A program made the translations under genes and the position numbers. Positions 33,357 through 42,742 of a DNA stretch of 64,000 bases are shown here, piece after piece. Origin of the DNA: Onthophagus taurus (taxonomy: Eukaryota; Arthropoda; Insecta; Coleoptera; Scarabaeidae); contig NC_091972.1 of assembly GCF_036711975.1 (NCBI RefSeq), positions 24,433,001-24,497,000 on the forward strand. The letters run 5' to 3'. A model generated the notes under the pieces. That model worked only from the letters and a program-made list of their open reading frames with translations. It made no database searches and was not told the DNA's origin. The stretch's first letter is position 1. Each line of letters starts with the position of its first letter.

Positions 33357-33557
33357 CGTCAATAAAAATGTTCCACTTCTTTTCCAATCATTACCCAAAA
33401 CATGAAAGTGTAGGTAATCTTTGTCCGGGTGAAATTTTTTCCAATTAAAATAGATTATAAACAAACTATTAACATGGCTTGCATATGGAATATTATGTTC
33501 ATACATTTTTTGTAGTTCTTTAACTTCATTGGTATTCAATATCTTCACTGCACTCAT
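33357..33557 (-). CDS. GNAT gene, exon 1 with start codon
   Basis: The exon is 67 codons from ATG 33557, ending at donor GTAGTT (33356), which is a weak but usable site keeping phase 0. It reads MSAVKILNTNEVKELQK and ends GNDWKRSGTFLLT; the W-x-x-x-GTF motif is typical of this arthropod acyltransferase family. The spliced protein is about 290 residues, the usual family length, with no signal peptide, so it is probably cytosolic or mitochondrial. It is convergent with loco. Confidence 0.87.
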
Positions 33558-34435
33558 TTCTACAATTATTATAGCGATTTATACTTCAGCGTTCCGCAAA
33601 GTTTTTTAGTAGCGACCCAAAAATATCAATAAAATGTTAATGTGACATAAGAAGTTAAATCTATTATTAAATATAATAGTTATGATGATAATATAATATA
33701 ATAATAATATAATAGTTATAATATAATAATTTACTTACTTACTTAAAGAAATCCTATTTGGGTTACTCTTAATTCTATTATGTACTTTAGATATGAATTA
33801 TAACATCATAGGATGTGGTCATAGATAGAACAATAGATAACACTTCAATAATTAAAATGATGAAAATTAAATTCTTTTTGAAATCTTTTCAATGTGAAAA
33901 TTTTATTAAAAGGCAACATATTCTAGGACCAAAAGCATATCAAATATTCCACCAACGATGATAATTGTGGTTATATCCCATTATGTCCAGTATTGCCAGG
34001 TCTAATTTTGTGAAATCGTTAGATTTCATCGAGGAAAATTACTACATTTCGCAATATTAAGTACAAAGTTGTTTTATTATATTTATTATTACTGAGAAAA
34101 TGTGTGAAAAAGTTAAGGTTTAGGGGTAAATCCAGACAAAGTACTTTTTTGTTAAGGTATTTGATCAGTTTTGTTTAGATTTCTAGTCTCATCTTCATCC
34201 TTGTTTTCTTTCAATTAATAACATTAAAAGATCTTTCTGTAAGCCACATTTGTATAGAAGAAATAACTAAGGTTTGGGTATAATTCAAGAATCATCATGT
34301 CGCTTAAAAATCGACAATTTTTTTTAATCGACGGGAAATCACTCAAGTGAGCCGTTACAAATAAAAAAAAGTGCGGAAAAGTGTAAAGCTTACCGAAAAA
34401 TCACATTAAAGTTTCGACGTTATGTCACTTTTTGT
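33558..34435. other. 5' flank of the GNAT gene, nothing recognised
   Basis: It holds the presumed promoter of the GNAT gene, but no core element can be assigned with confidence. A low-complexity AT run (roughly 33665-33740, 'ataatataataat') is present. Confidence 0.45.
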
Positions 34436-34764
34436 GGTTGGGTTAAACCTGATACTTTCTAGGTCTAGTGTTAGTTCTAGTTTTACACCAACACTATCAC
34501 TAGAACTAAAACAAGATCCAGAACTACAATCATTTGGGTTCAGCCATCTTGAAAGACGCACAGGTAAACCCGAATGTTTCTAGTTCTCGGTCTAGTGTTA
34601 GTTCTAGTTTTACACTAGCACAAGGCCTAGAACTAGAATCATTCGGGTTTAGCCGCACGTCTCTCAAGACGGCTAGACCCGAATGATTCTAGTTCTAGGT
34701 CTTAGATCTTGTGTTAGTTCTAGTGATAGTGTGAAACTAGAACTAAAGCCTTGAGAGACGTGCG
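34436..34764. repeat. Palindromic 'ctagaactaacactag' repeat cluster, left of the LTR element
   Basis: Several alternating inverted units are built from 'tctagttctaggtctagtg' and its complement, with hairpin cores containing 'gggtttagccg' and 'gagacg'. It ends in TGCG, the target duplication of the LTR element. The repeat resumes at 40402 ('gcggctaaacccgaat'). Confidence 0.75.
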
Positions 34765-35018
34765 AGTTAAAATTCTAAGATCAGAATTTTGTTTTTTTTA
34801 AAAGTTTATTTTATTAAAAACTAAGTTACAAAAGTTTAAGTTTGCTATTTATTTTATAATTGTAAATTAACTTGTTTATATTAAATCTAAGTTTCGAATT
34901 TTACGAAGTGCGGCGACGTCGCGATGATAGCTTAGTCTCTGTTTCGTAATTACGCTCGGGATTATATACTTTTTGGAAATGCTTATTTAGCATTTACTCT
35001 TGGAGGGCACCTATAACT
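34765..35018 (-). repeat. 3' LTR
   Basis: It is a 254-bp copy matching 40148-40401. Its inner border is the polypurine tract. The terminal inverted bases are AGT...ACT. Confidence 0.95.
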
Positions 35019-35030
35019 CCTCCCGCCAAA
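35019..35030 (-). other. Polypurine tract
   Basis: Minus reads TTTGGCGGGAGG directly before the 3' LTR. It is the usual primer for plus-strand DNA synthesis. Confidence 0.7.
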
Positions 35031-35055
35031 GAGGGAAACATAACCTGGAATTTTC

Positions 35056-38000
35056 TCAAAATGACCATGTTTGTTTCCCTAGATTCTGTTTGGGTCTTTC
35101 TTCTTTCGGTGGATTAATTTTCTTTTTTCTGTACATTTTCTTACTTATCAACCCTGCAATTAGAAGTATGATTAGGCAATATAGTATAATGGTCCATATT
35201 GTGATTGGCCTCTCGTGTAGATATGGTTCTTCAATTCTTCTCACGTCTTCTGACAGTTTCTCCAATTCACCAATAACGTCTTGAACTCTGCCATCTTGGA
35301 CTTCTTTTAGTTTTTCTATTTCTCCATTCCAAGGTAGTTTTTGTTCGGGTATGTCGGATATTTTCAGATGCGGAATCTTGATTGTTCTTTCGGCAACTAG
35401 TCGGGATCGATATGCTTTCAGGGTAGCAGCGCCAATTTGTAGAGAACATCCAGGTGTTATCTTGATGATGTAGGTACCATTCAATATTTCGAATTCTTCT
35501 ATCTTCCTACAATTCTTTTTTACTTTTTGAGGTGTAGATGTTGTGATAAGCCATCGATCGTCTGTTATTCTTGTAATTCTCGGGGTTAATACTTCGTCCA
35601 TTTTTGTTTCACAATTTTCATATTGTCCCATAATCAGAATTAATCGTACTTCGCATGGAGTTTCTTCAAGACTGATTTGATGACTGGTTTCGTGACATAT
35701 AAATTCTGACGGTAAAACTTCTCTGCATGCAGTGTGAGTAGCTATAAACTTTTCATTATTGATTGCTAAATAAGGAGTTTTGGGAGTTATCGAGGCGAAG
35801 GTAGACAAATTGTATCTTTTTGGAAGTGGAAATAGTTCATATAGGGAATAGGATAACTTTTCAACAATAGGAATCATAAGAACATAAAATATTTTAGAAT
35901 CTTTCATAAATGCTTTAAGTGTAATTATTTGTTCTATGTAGTACATGCCTTCTTCGTCGGGATTTATTGGTAATTTGTCATCTGTAAGTTGTTCTTCAAT
36001 ATGTACCAGTTCATGATGTAATGTATTTTTGTCGAGAATAGATGGATGAAATATTCCTGCTTTTGCGAATACTATGGAATTTGTTACGGTAGATAAGATG
36101 CTATTAAGTCTGTCGATCATGAATATTAATTGATTAATGATAGCATACATTGACATAAATTTTCGAGATTCCAAAGCGAAATAAGATGCGTTTTTCATTG
36201 CGGCTCCCATTTGTAGTATTCTAGATGTAAGGACCACTTGATTCGATTTAAGAATCTTTATCGAGTCGTCAAATTTTGTCAAGGCTTTGGTCGATAAAGT
36301 AATTTGTTTATCGACGATGGTTTTAATTTTCTTCTGAGACGATTGGAGTTCCTCTATCGCTTGATCGTAACGAAGGGCATCTTCTTCGTCTAGGTTTCCT
36401 GTAATGGCCTTTATTATACTTCCCGCAATGTTAATTGCTCCTCTTTTTGATTTTCCGACGTGGTGATTTTCTACGTGTTCTATTTGTTCGCCTTTATCGC
36501 TTACAACAGTTACACGCTTCGTACATCTGATTAGTGTTGGACCGTTGTCATTAAAGTATTTCGCGTAAGCACTGCAGAAATCTCTGTAAAGTGATTCGCT
36601 ACTAAAGTACAAATAATACTTTTCATTTGACGCCATGTATTCTTTCATAAAATCCAATATCAATTTTTCGTTGTTGTCTTTTGGAATTCGAGCAGTTATT
36701 ATTTTTCTGTTGTCTTTATTTACTTTACTTCCTAATAGTTCCATTGAAGTTGTTATTTCTTCTCCTCTTCCTACATTAATGAGGAACTGCACCCTTTGTT
36801 TATCGATTGGTTCGTCGATGATTTCGATAGTTTTATCAGGTTCTATGGATCGATTAGAATGTCTTGTATCGTCATCTTCACCAGGAAGTAACATTTCTTG
36901 ATCGTTGTTTCCTCTTAGTTCTTCTCTGAGCATGGATAGATTTTTTCCTGTTGGGGATGATAAAGGGTGATTGACGTGAAACGAAGTATTGGGTAGTTCG
37001 CTTATGTTTGGAGTTGTTTCTTCTTGCAAAAGTTCGTTAACGAGTTGGTCTAATTCTTCACCAATAGTGGGTGCTGTGGTTTTGTCATCTTCTATTGCGT
37101 TTAGTTCCTCGAGTTGGATTCTAGATAAAGCGTCAGCGTTTGAATTTAGTTTTCCCTTTTTATAAATAATTTCGAAATCGTATTCTTCTAGTTTTAGTTT
37201 CCATCTCATTAATTTTGAATTTGGTTCTTTTAATTTCCAAAGCCATACTAAGGGTCTGTGATCTGTAAATATTTTAAAACGATGGCCATATACGTATGGC
37301 CTAAAATACTTTACGGCCCATACTATGCTTAAAAGCTCTTTTTCTATAGTGCTGTATCGTTGTTCTGTTTCGCTTAGCGTTCTTGAGGCATAACATACTG
37401 GTTTATCGTTTCCGATGTTACCTTGTGACAAAACAGCGCCGATTGCTACGTTCGATGCATCAGTTGTTATTATGAATTCCTTATTGAAATCAGGATACTG
37501 TAACAATGGTTCGTTACTCAGAATATTTTTACATGTTTCGAATGCATCTTTATAATCGTCGTCCAATATTATTTTGGCACCTTTTCGTAAACATTTAGTG
37601 AATGGCTTCGTAATATTTGCGTAATCTTTAATAAATTTCCTGTAGTATCCTACTAGTCCTAAAAATGATTTTATTTCTTTCGGCGTTTTAGGCAAAGGAT
37701 AATTACGGATGGCATGTACTTTTTCTGGATTCGGTTTCACTCCGTCTTCCGTTATGAGATGTCCCAAATATTTAATTTCTTTACGGAGGAACTCGCATTT
37801 TTCTAATTTGATTTTGAAATTCGCCTTTTCTAATCTATCGAAGACCTTCTGAAGTTTCGTTATGTGTTCTTGCAATGATGTCGAATAAACAATTATGTCA
37901 TCCAAGTAAACTAAACAGGTGTCTTCTAGGAGTCCTTTCAAGATGTTGTCCATTACACGTTGAAATGTCGCTGGAGCGTTTTTCAAACCGAATGGCATTC

Positions 38001-38517
38001 TTTTGAATTCATAGTGTCCCTGTTCTGTAGAGAACGCCGTTTTTTCTGTATCACTTGGCTCCATCTCGATCTGGTGGTAGCCTGATGCTAAGTCTATACT
38101 ACTAAAGTAATGACATCGACCTAGTTTGTCCAATATATCCGAGATATTCGGTATTGGATATTTATCTTCTATCGTCTGGTCATTTAATCTTCTGTAGTCT
38201 ATTACCATTCTCTTCTTTACTTTTCCGTTTGTTGTTCTCGTAACGATGTTTACAGGGCAACTCCAGGGTGATATACTTTCTTTAATTATGTCCTGGTCCA
38301 ATAGTTCAAATATTTGCTTCTTAATTTCCTTTTTCGTATCTTGTGATTGTCTATACATCTTGACATAAATTGGAGTATCATTCTTTAGATTTAATTTGTG
38401 TTTGATACAATGCGTAAAACTTAATCGTTGTCCTTCTACGTGAAATATGTGTTTATATCGTTCCAAAAGAATTCGGATGCTACCTTTTTCTTCTAAGGTC
38501 ATTCCTTTCGTGTTCAA
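35056..38517 (-). CDS. Chimeric RT-RNase H-Env ORF (1153 codons)
   Basis: One open frame. Residues about 80-290 form the RT with the YLDD motif at 204-207. Residues about 345-466 form RNase H (TDAS, FTDHRPL, NADALSR). A linker follows to about residue 690. Instead of integrase, the frame then enters an Env of the baculovirus-F/errantivirus type: furin-like site SKRG at about 689-692, hydrophobic fusion-peptide region (INIAGSIIKAITGNLD), a long helical ectodomain, a transmembrane segment near 1105-1124 and a basic tail. No HHCC zinc finger or integrase DDE is present. The Env N-terminal subunit and signal peptide are missing too. Translation start is unclear: the frame opens at 38589 without an early ATG, so it may be made as a Gag fusion or from a spliced RNA. 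It is probably a deletion derivative, mobile only with helper proteins. Confidence 0.9.
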   Translation of the reverse strand: MNTKGMTLEEKGSIRILLERYKHIFHVEGQRLSFTHCIKHKLNLKNDTPIYVKMYRQSQDTKKEIKKQIFELLDQDIIKESISPWSCPVNIVTRTTNGKVKKRMVIDYRRLNDQTIEDKYPIPNISDILDKLGRCHYFSSIDLASGYHQIEMEPSDTEKTAFSTEQGHYEFKRMPFGLKNAPATFQRVMDNILKGLLEDTCLVYLDDIIVYSTSLQEHITKLQKVFDRLEKANFKIKLEKCEFLRKEIKYLGHLITEDGVKPNPEKVHAIRNYPLPKTPKEIKSFLGLVGYYRKFIKDYANITKPFTKCLRKGAKIILDDDYKDAFETCKNILSNEPLLQYPDFNKEFIITTDASNVAIGAVLSQGNIGNDKPVCYASRTLSETEQRYSTIEKELLSIVWAVKYFRPYVYGHRFKIFTDHRPLVWLWKLKEPNSKLMRWKLKLEEYDFEIIYKKGKLNSNADALSRIQLEELNAIEDDKTTAPTIGEELDQLVNELLQEETTPNISELPNTSFHVNHPLSSPTGKNLSMLREELRGNNDQEMLLPGEDDDTRHSNRSIEPDKTIEIIDEPIDKQRVQFLINVGRGEEITTSMELLGSKVNKDNRKIITARIPKDNNEKLILDFMKEYMASNEKYYLYFSSESLYRDFCSAYAKYFNDNGPTLIRCTKRVTVVSDKGEQIEHVENHHVGKSKRGAINIAGSIIKAITGNLDEEDALRYDQAIEELQSSQKKIKTIVDKQITLSTKALTKFDDSIKILKSNQVVLTSRILQMGAAMKNASYFALESRKFMSMYAIINQLIFMIDRLNSILSTVTNSIVFAKAGIFHPSILDKNTLHHELVHIEEQLTDDKLPINPDEEGMYYIEQIITLKAFMKDSKIFYVLMIPIVEKLSYSLYELFPLPKRYNLSTFASITPKTPYLAINNEKFIATHTACREVLPSEFICHETSHQISLEETPCEVRLILIMGQYENCETKMDEVLTPRITRITDDRWLITTSTPQKVKKNCRKIEEFEILNGTYIIKITPGCSLQIGAATLKAYRSRLVAERTIKIPHLKISDIPEQKLPWNGEIEKLKEVQDGRVQDVIGELEKLSEDVRRIEEPYLHERPITIWTIILYCLIILLIAGLISKKMYRKKKINPPKEERPKQNLGKQTWSF
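36439..36465 (-). other. Integrase-deletion junction
   Basis: The frame reads NHHVGKSKRG. NHHVGKS looks like the beginning of the integrase zinc finger, where the first histidines sit. SKRG is the Env furin site. The join preserves the frame and may have used a shared GKS/SK-RG microhomology. Confidence 0.6.
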
Positions 38518-38589
38518 GTGTTTCCTTGGGAATTTGGATTTAATGGGGTTCCGAAATGAATTAATATTTTGTGTGCTTCTAATAGTTGT

Positions 38590-38622
38590 TTAATTCGATA
38601 GTTTCGGGCTTATTTTTCGTTA
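38590..38622 (-). other. Two in-frame stops between gag and the RT frame
   Basis: Gag ends at TAA 38622-38620 and a second TAA lies at 38592-38590, both in the same frame as the downstream RT ORF. Errantivirus-like elements normally use a frameshift and carry protease here. That segment is deleted. Confidence 0.75.
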
Positions 38623-39948
38623 TGGGTCTCGATAGAAGAGGCCTATTGCATGAAAATTTACTTCATCATCGTTATCATTTGTTTGTTCGTTATTTTCATT
38701 ATTTTCGTTAGTCAAATCGGCTTCTTCGTAGTAGTCAGGTTGATTGTAATAATAACCTTCGTAACTTATGTCTGCCGATTCATCGCCGATCTGTTCCTCT
38801 GGATAAGTTTCTTGATAGTATAACTTATTAGGCCTTTTATGCACGTTTAGAATGCTGGATTCTGCTGGTCTTTTCATTGCAGAAGTATCCACATCCATTG
38901 GTGTCGGTTTTGGTAACGCTTGTGCTCTATTACCGAAAGTATTGTTAAATTGTTGTGGCCTTCCGAACTGTTGTTGTGGCCTTCCGAATTGTTGTTGTGG
39001 CCTTCCGAATTGTTGTTGTGACCTTCCCGCCGCATTCCAGTTTCCGAACGAATTTCCAGTTGGGTTTACTCTGGGTGGATTAAAGAATGGTCGCGGAGCA
39101 GATTGTGGTAACATCATTCTAGAGCTCTGAAACGGTTGAGTAAAAGATTGAACTGGTGGATAGTATGGTACGAATATCGGTCTAGGAGACGATATTGGTT
39201 TGTGCGGAGAGTGTGCTTGATGTTTCGCCTCCGTTTTATGTATATGATTTGGTCTTCCCGCTCTGTAATTGAAGTTTTCTACCTCAACGACATGACTCAT
39301 TGCGGTTTCTAGGTCTCCGGGTTGTTTTACTTGTACCATAATTCCCATGTTTGTGTCGATCTCGAACAAACCTTGTAAGAATATTTGAAGTGCCGTACTT
39401 TTATAATTAGTCATCTTTAATGCACGACTATTTGCATCATCATCTCGCAATTTGACTTGAGTTAACAAAAGCTGCATTGTTTCTTTTACTCTTTTTCCGT
39501 AGACGTACGGAGCTTCACCTCGGTGTGGTTTCAAGGCTGCTAAGTCTCCGAATAAGCATTGTTCGCTTCTCTGATCGCCAAAATTGCTGAGGAGGATGTT
39601 TTTTAAATCTGTCCATCGGGTAACTTCTTCGTTGCTGCTGATAGCTTGAAGTGCTTTTCCTCTTAATTTTCCTTGAAATATACGTAATAATAGAGAGGCA
39701 ACTTGCGGGCTTCTTTCTCCGATAGGATTATAAAAAGTGTCTACCAGAAATTCGCAAGCTGATATGAACGCGTTGAGAGTGGTTACGTCTCCATCGTATA
39801 CTGGTATGGTGTCTTGATAAACGTTGGTGATATCTTTTGGTGTATAAGGCATTTTGTCAGCTAATGATATATCACTTATTGCGTTTATGAGTTCACTGAG
39901 GTCACTCATACAGGGAACAAAAGTACAAGGGGCAAGGGAAACAATCAA
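38620..39948 (-). CDS. gag: Gag polyprotein
   Basis: The frame is 442 codons; the second Met at 39909 (MSDLSELINAIS) is the more likely start, because the first 13 residues are unlike Gag N-termini. The N-terminal half has the capsid-like helical pattern of Gypsy-group Gag (LNAFISACEFLVDTFY, LLRIFQGKLRGKALQAI, LFGDLAALKPHRGEAPYVYG). The C-terminal half is Pro/Gln/Phe-rich with four near-identical FGRPQQQ units (39025-38955 region), a Tyr-rich stretch and an acidic Asn-rich end. There is no CCHC knuckle, as in errantivirus Gags. It would form the particle in the cytoplasm and bind element RNA. Intact. Confidence 0.92.
   Translation of the reverse strand: MIVSLAPCTFVPCMSDLSELINAISDISLADKMPYTPKDITNVYQDTIPVYDGDVTTLNAFISACEFLVDTFYNPIGERSPQVASLLLRIFQGKLRGKALQAISSNEEVTRWTDLKNILLSNFGDQRSEQCLFGDLAALKPHRGEAPYVYGKRVKETMQLLLTQVKLRDDDANSRALKMTNYKSTALQIFLQGLFEIDTNMGIMVQVKQPGDLETAMSHVVEVENFNYRAGRPNHIHKTEAKHQAHSPHKPISSPRPIFVPYYPPVQSFTQPFQSSRMMLPQSAPRPFFNPPRVNPTGNSFGNWNAAGRSQQQFGRPQQQFGRPQQQFGRPQQFNNTFGNRAQALPKPTPMDVDTSAMKRPAESSILNVHKRPNKLYYQETYPEEQIGDESADISYEGYYYNQPDYYEEADLTNENNENNEQTNDNDDEVNFHAIGLFYRDP
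38955..39025 (-). repeat. Tandem 21-24-bp repeat inside gag
   Basis: Three to four copies of a unit reading 'ccttccgaattgttgttgtg' on plus encode FGRPQQQ repeats in Gag. Copy number could vary by slippage. Confidence 0.85.
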
Positions 39949-40130
39949 TAAGATTTACTCACATGCAGATTATATGCTGTAGGGAAATCATAACCGATGT
40001 CCTGCTGAACCAATTTGTTGTAATCCAATAAGGGTTGTACGATTGTTCACAATATGTTTCGAACACTACACAAACCGTTGAAACGGACCGCGAATTCACG
40101 AAGATTTTTACTCGCGAACACGTTGTAGTT

Positions 40131-40148
40131 ATCCTACTGACTGCGCCA
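40131..40148 (-). other. Primer-binding site
   Basis: Minus reads TGGCGCAGTCAGTAGGAT and overlaps the last base of the 5' LTR. The TGGCGC start is common in insect Gypsy-group elements. The priming tRNA was not identified. Confidence 0.75.
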
Positions 40149-40401
40149 GTTAAAATTCTAAGATCAGAATTTTGTTTTTTTTAAAAGTTTATTTTATTAA
40201 AAACTAAGTTACAAAAGTTTAAGTTTGCTATTTATTTTATAATTGTAAATTAACTTGTTTATATTAAATCTAAGTTTCGAATTTTACGAAGTGCGGCGAC
40301 GTCGCGATGATAGCTTAGTCTCTGTTTCGTAATTACGCTCGGGATTATATACTTTTTGGAAATGCTTATTTAGCATTTACTCTTGGAGGGCACCTATAAC
40401 T
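40148..40401 (-). repeat. 5' LTR
   Basis: It is a 254-bp copy with no difference from the 3' LTR that I could find. It presumably contains the promoter. Confidence 0.95.
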
Positions 40402-40475
40402 TGCGGCTAAACCCGAATCTTTCAAGTTCTCGGTCTAGTGTTTGTTCTAGTTTTACACTAGCACTACCACTACTC
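40402..40475. repeat. Right remainder of the palindromic repeat split by the LTR element
   Basis: It starts with the second TGCG and continues 'gctaaacccgaat' and 'tctagttttacactagcac', i.e. the other half of the hairpin family that precedes the element at 34436-34764. Confidence 0.75.
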
Positions 40476-41451
40476 TCCGTGCAAAAAGTCAAGGCCCCTC
40501 ACTTTAGAGATCGATATCTTCGTAATTGCTCCATGGAAAAAATTGTGGTAAAGTTTATTGTAATCAGTGAACATTTCTGCGTATCCCATGTTAATTTGGA
40601 AATTTTTCGGTTCGCGGTTTTTCTTTTATCGCGAGTTAAGTGAAAAAAGTACCCGATTTTTGAGACTGCCAGCAACTTGTCTACTTTGCGATCTTTTTTC
40701 TCCAAAACTATTTGACGAAAAAATATCAAATTTGAACTGGTGGTAAACCGATGTGTTCTAATGTAGGGCATATTTTATTTGTTCGATGTTCCATATAGTT
40801 TCGGAAAATCGCGGTTTAGGAGGATGCGGTTATTTCGAAATCGACCTGGCGGATGTCAAATGATGTCGGTTGTCAGATTCCGTTATCAGTTTTTTAAAAT
40901 TAGGGCTCCCTAATTTTTTAAGACCGATTTAATAGAATTATAAATGAAAGAGAAACAGAAATAAGCTATAATCGCTCTTAAAAAATTAGGGAGCTCTAAT
41001 TTTGAAAAACTCATAACGGAATCCGACAACCGACATTATTCGACATATTTTGGTCAAATCCGCGAGGAAATCTACCCAGCCGTTTTCGACATAACGGCGT
41101 CTTACTAAACCATGATTTTACACGAAACTGTATAGAATATTGAAAAACAAAATATGCCACTCATTAAGAACACATCAGGCTACCACCTGTTCAAAATTCA
41201 AATTTTTTCGTAGAATAGTTTTCGGGGAAAGAAATCGCAAAGTTGACAAAGTTGCCGATACCGTAAAAAATCGAGTACTTTTTTCATTTAATTCGCTATA
41301 AAAAGAAAACCGTGAATCCGAAAATTTTCAAATTAACATATGTTACTTAGAAATGTTCAGTGATTACAACAAACTTTGTCACAATTCTTTTTATTGAGCG
41401 GTTGCGAAGATATCGATCTCTAAAGTGAGGGGCCTTGACTTTTTGCACGGA
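40476..41451. mobile_element. Foldback element (family E), ~430-bp arms
   Basis: The ends are 'ccgtgcaaaaagtcaaggcc' and its complement. The arms match over roughly 40476-40905 and 41020-41451, including 'cgatatcttcg' and 'aaattagggctccctaat'. The centre is about 110 bp. There is no coding sequence. The right arm abuts repeat family A. Confidence 0.75.
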
Positions 41452-41473
41452 TATATGTTTATTATGCATTATA

Positions 41474-42714
41474 CAGGTGTATCTGAATGACTGCAACAAA
41501 CTTCAAGGGGTGATTCTTTAGTGAATTTTAAGGGTGCTTTCATATATGAACCATGGGCGACTTCGGCCCCCCTGGGGAGCTACGCCCCTCCAAAAATAGC
41601 GGAAAATTTTGGTTTAATTTTTTTTTCTCAAGCCCAACCCAACCCAACCATAAACGCTAGGAAAATGAAATTTGGGGAATATGTTTATCTCATAATAGGG
41701 CATGTTTTGACCCTATTTATACTTTCATCCTACCCTTCTAAAATACTAAACGTAACCACCCCCTTTACATTTTGCTAAAATTTTTTGTATGCAGATGATA
41801 AATACATTAGAAAAATTTTAGATAGGTAGATGAAAGTATCCTAAAACTTTTTTGTCTCTCTAAAATTTTCCCAAAAACGACTAATTTTTGAGAAAAAAAA
41901 TAATAAAGCAAACACTGCCCGTTAAACACCCCGTTGTTTAACGGGCAGTGTTTGCTTTATTATTTTGTCGATCAAAAGTTGGAATGAATTTTTAATGAAA
42001 AAATCTTAGTGGGCTTTCCAATCTTTGTCAGAAATATTTTTGACGTTTAAATGTCAATGTTTTTCTTACTATTATTATTGTTTTTCAAATTAATTTTTGA
42101 ATAAAGTTCTGTCGCATTTACGCTCAAAATTTTACATAACATAATAATAAGAGTAAGAAAACCACTGACATTTAAACGTCAAAAATATTTCTGACAAAGA
42201 TTGCAAAGACTATTAAGGTTTTTTCATTAAAAATTCATTCCAACTTTCTGTTAACAACCCTACAGCTTAACAGTTAGTGTTTGCTTAATTATTTTTTTCT
42301 CAGAAATTATTAAATTTTCGAAGAACTTCAGAGAGATAAAAAAGTTTTAGAATAGTTTTACCTATCTAACTGAAATTTTTCCAATGTCATTTTTTCCATT
42401 TATCATCTTCATAAAAAAAATCTAAGCATAAATTTAACGGGGGTGGTTACGTTTAGTAGTTTAGAAGGGTAGGTTGAAAGTACAAATAGCATCAAAACGT
42501 GCCCTATTATTAGTTAAACATATTCCCTAAATTTCATTTTCCTAGCGTTTATGGTTTTCGAGAAAAAAAATTAAACCAAAATTTTCCGCCATTTTTGGAG
42601 GGGTGTAGCTCCTTAGGGGAGCCGAAGTCGCCCATGGTTCATATATGAAAGTACCCTTAAAATTCACCAAAGAATCATCCCTTGAAGTTTGTTGCAGTCA
42701 TTCAGATACACCTG
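41474..42714. mobile_element. Full-length palindromic element of family A
   Basis: The ends are CAGGTGTATCTGAATGACTG and its complement, with TA on both sides (41472-41473 and 42715-42716). The arms are several hundred bp, with a hairpin at the middle (41899-41964) and inner segments such as 'gacatttaaacgtcaaaaat'. Half copies lie at 26515-27189 and 46943-47290. It encodes no protein, so it must depend on another element's transposase. Confidence 0.85.
41899..41964. repeat. Perfect 30-bp hairpin inside family A
   Basis: Arms 41899-41928 and 41935-41964 are exact complements ('gcaaacactgcccgttaaac') around a 6-base loop CCCCGT. Confidence 0.95.
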
Positions 42715-42742
42715 TATATTTATGCACCTAAGATATTACTAT

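Larger units (their letters stand above)
34765..40401 (-). mobile_element. Gypsy/errantivirus-type LTR retrotransposon lacking protease and integrase
   Basis: This is a 5637-bp element on minus with 254-bp LTRs (5' LTR 40148-40401, 3' LTR 34765-35018). By eye the LTRs are identical over their whole length. The target duplication TGCG lies at 34761-34764 and 40402-40405. The LTRs begin AGTTATAGG and end TTTTAACT, as in errantivirus-like Gypsy elements. A primer site starting TGGCGC and a polypurine tract are in place. The coding order is gag, then RT-RNase H joined in frame to env. Protease and integrase are absent. Identical LTRs imply a recent insertion. Confidence 0.95.

Noticed and set aside
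33577..33583. TATAAAT on minus upstream of the GNAT start
   Set aside because: It lies only about 20 bp before the ATG, so a TATA-directed start site would fall inside the coding sequence.
38852..39130. Plus ORF with repeated Cys-Cys-Gly-Leu-Pro-Asn units
   Set aside because: Antisense of the FGRPQQQ-coding repeat in gag.
41521..41778. 85-codon plus ORF in repeat family A
   Set aside because: It lies in a non-coding inverted arm, and the other copies of the family do not preserve the frame.
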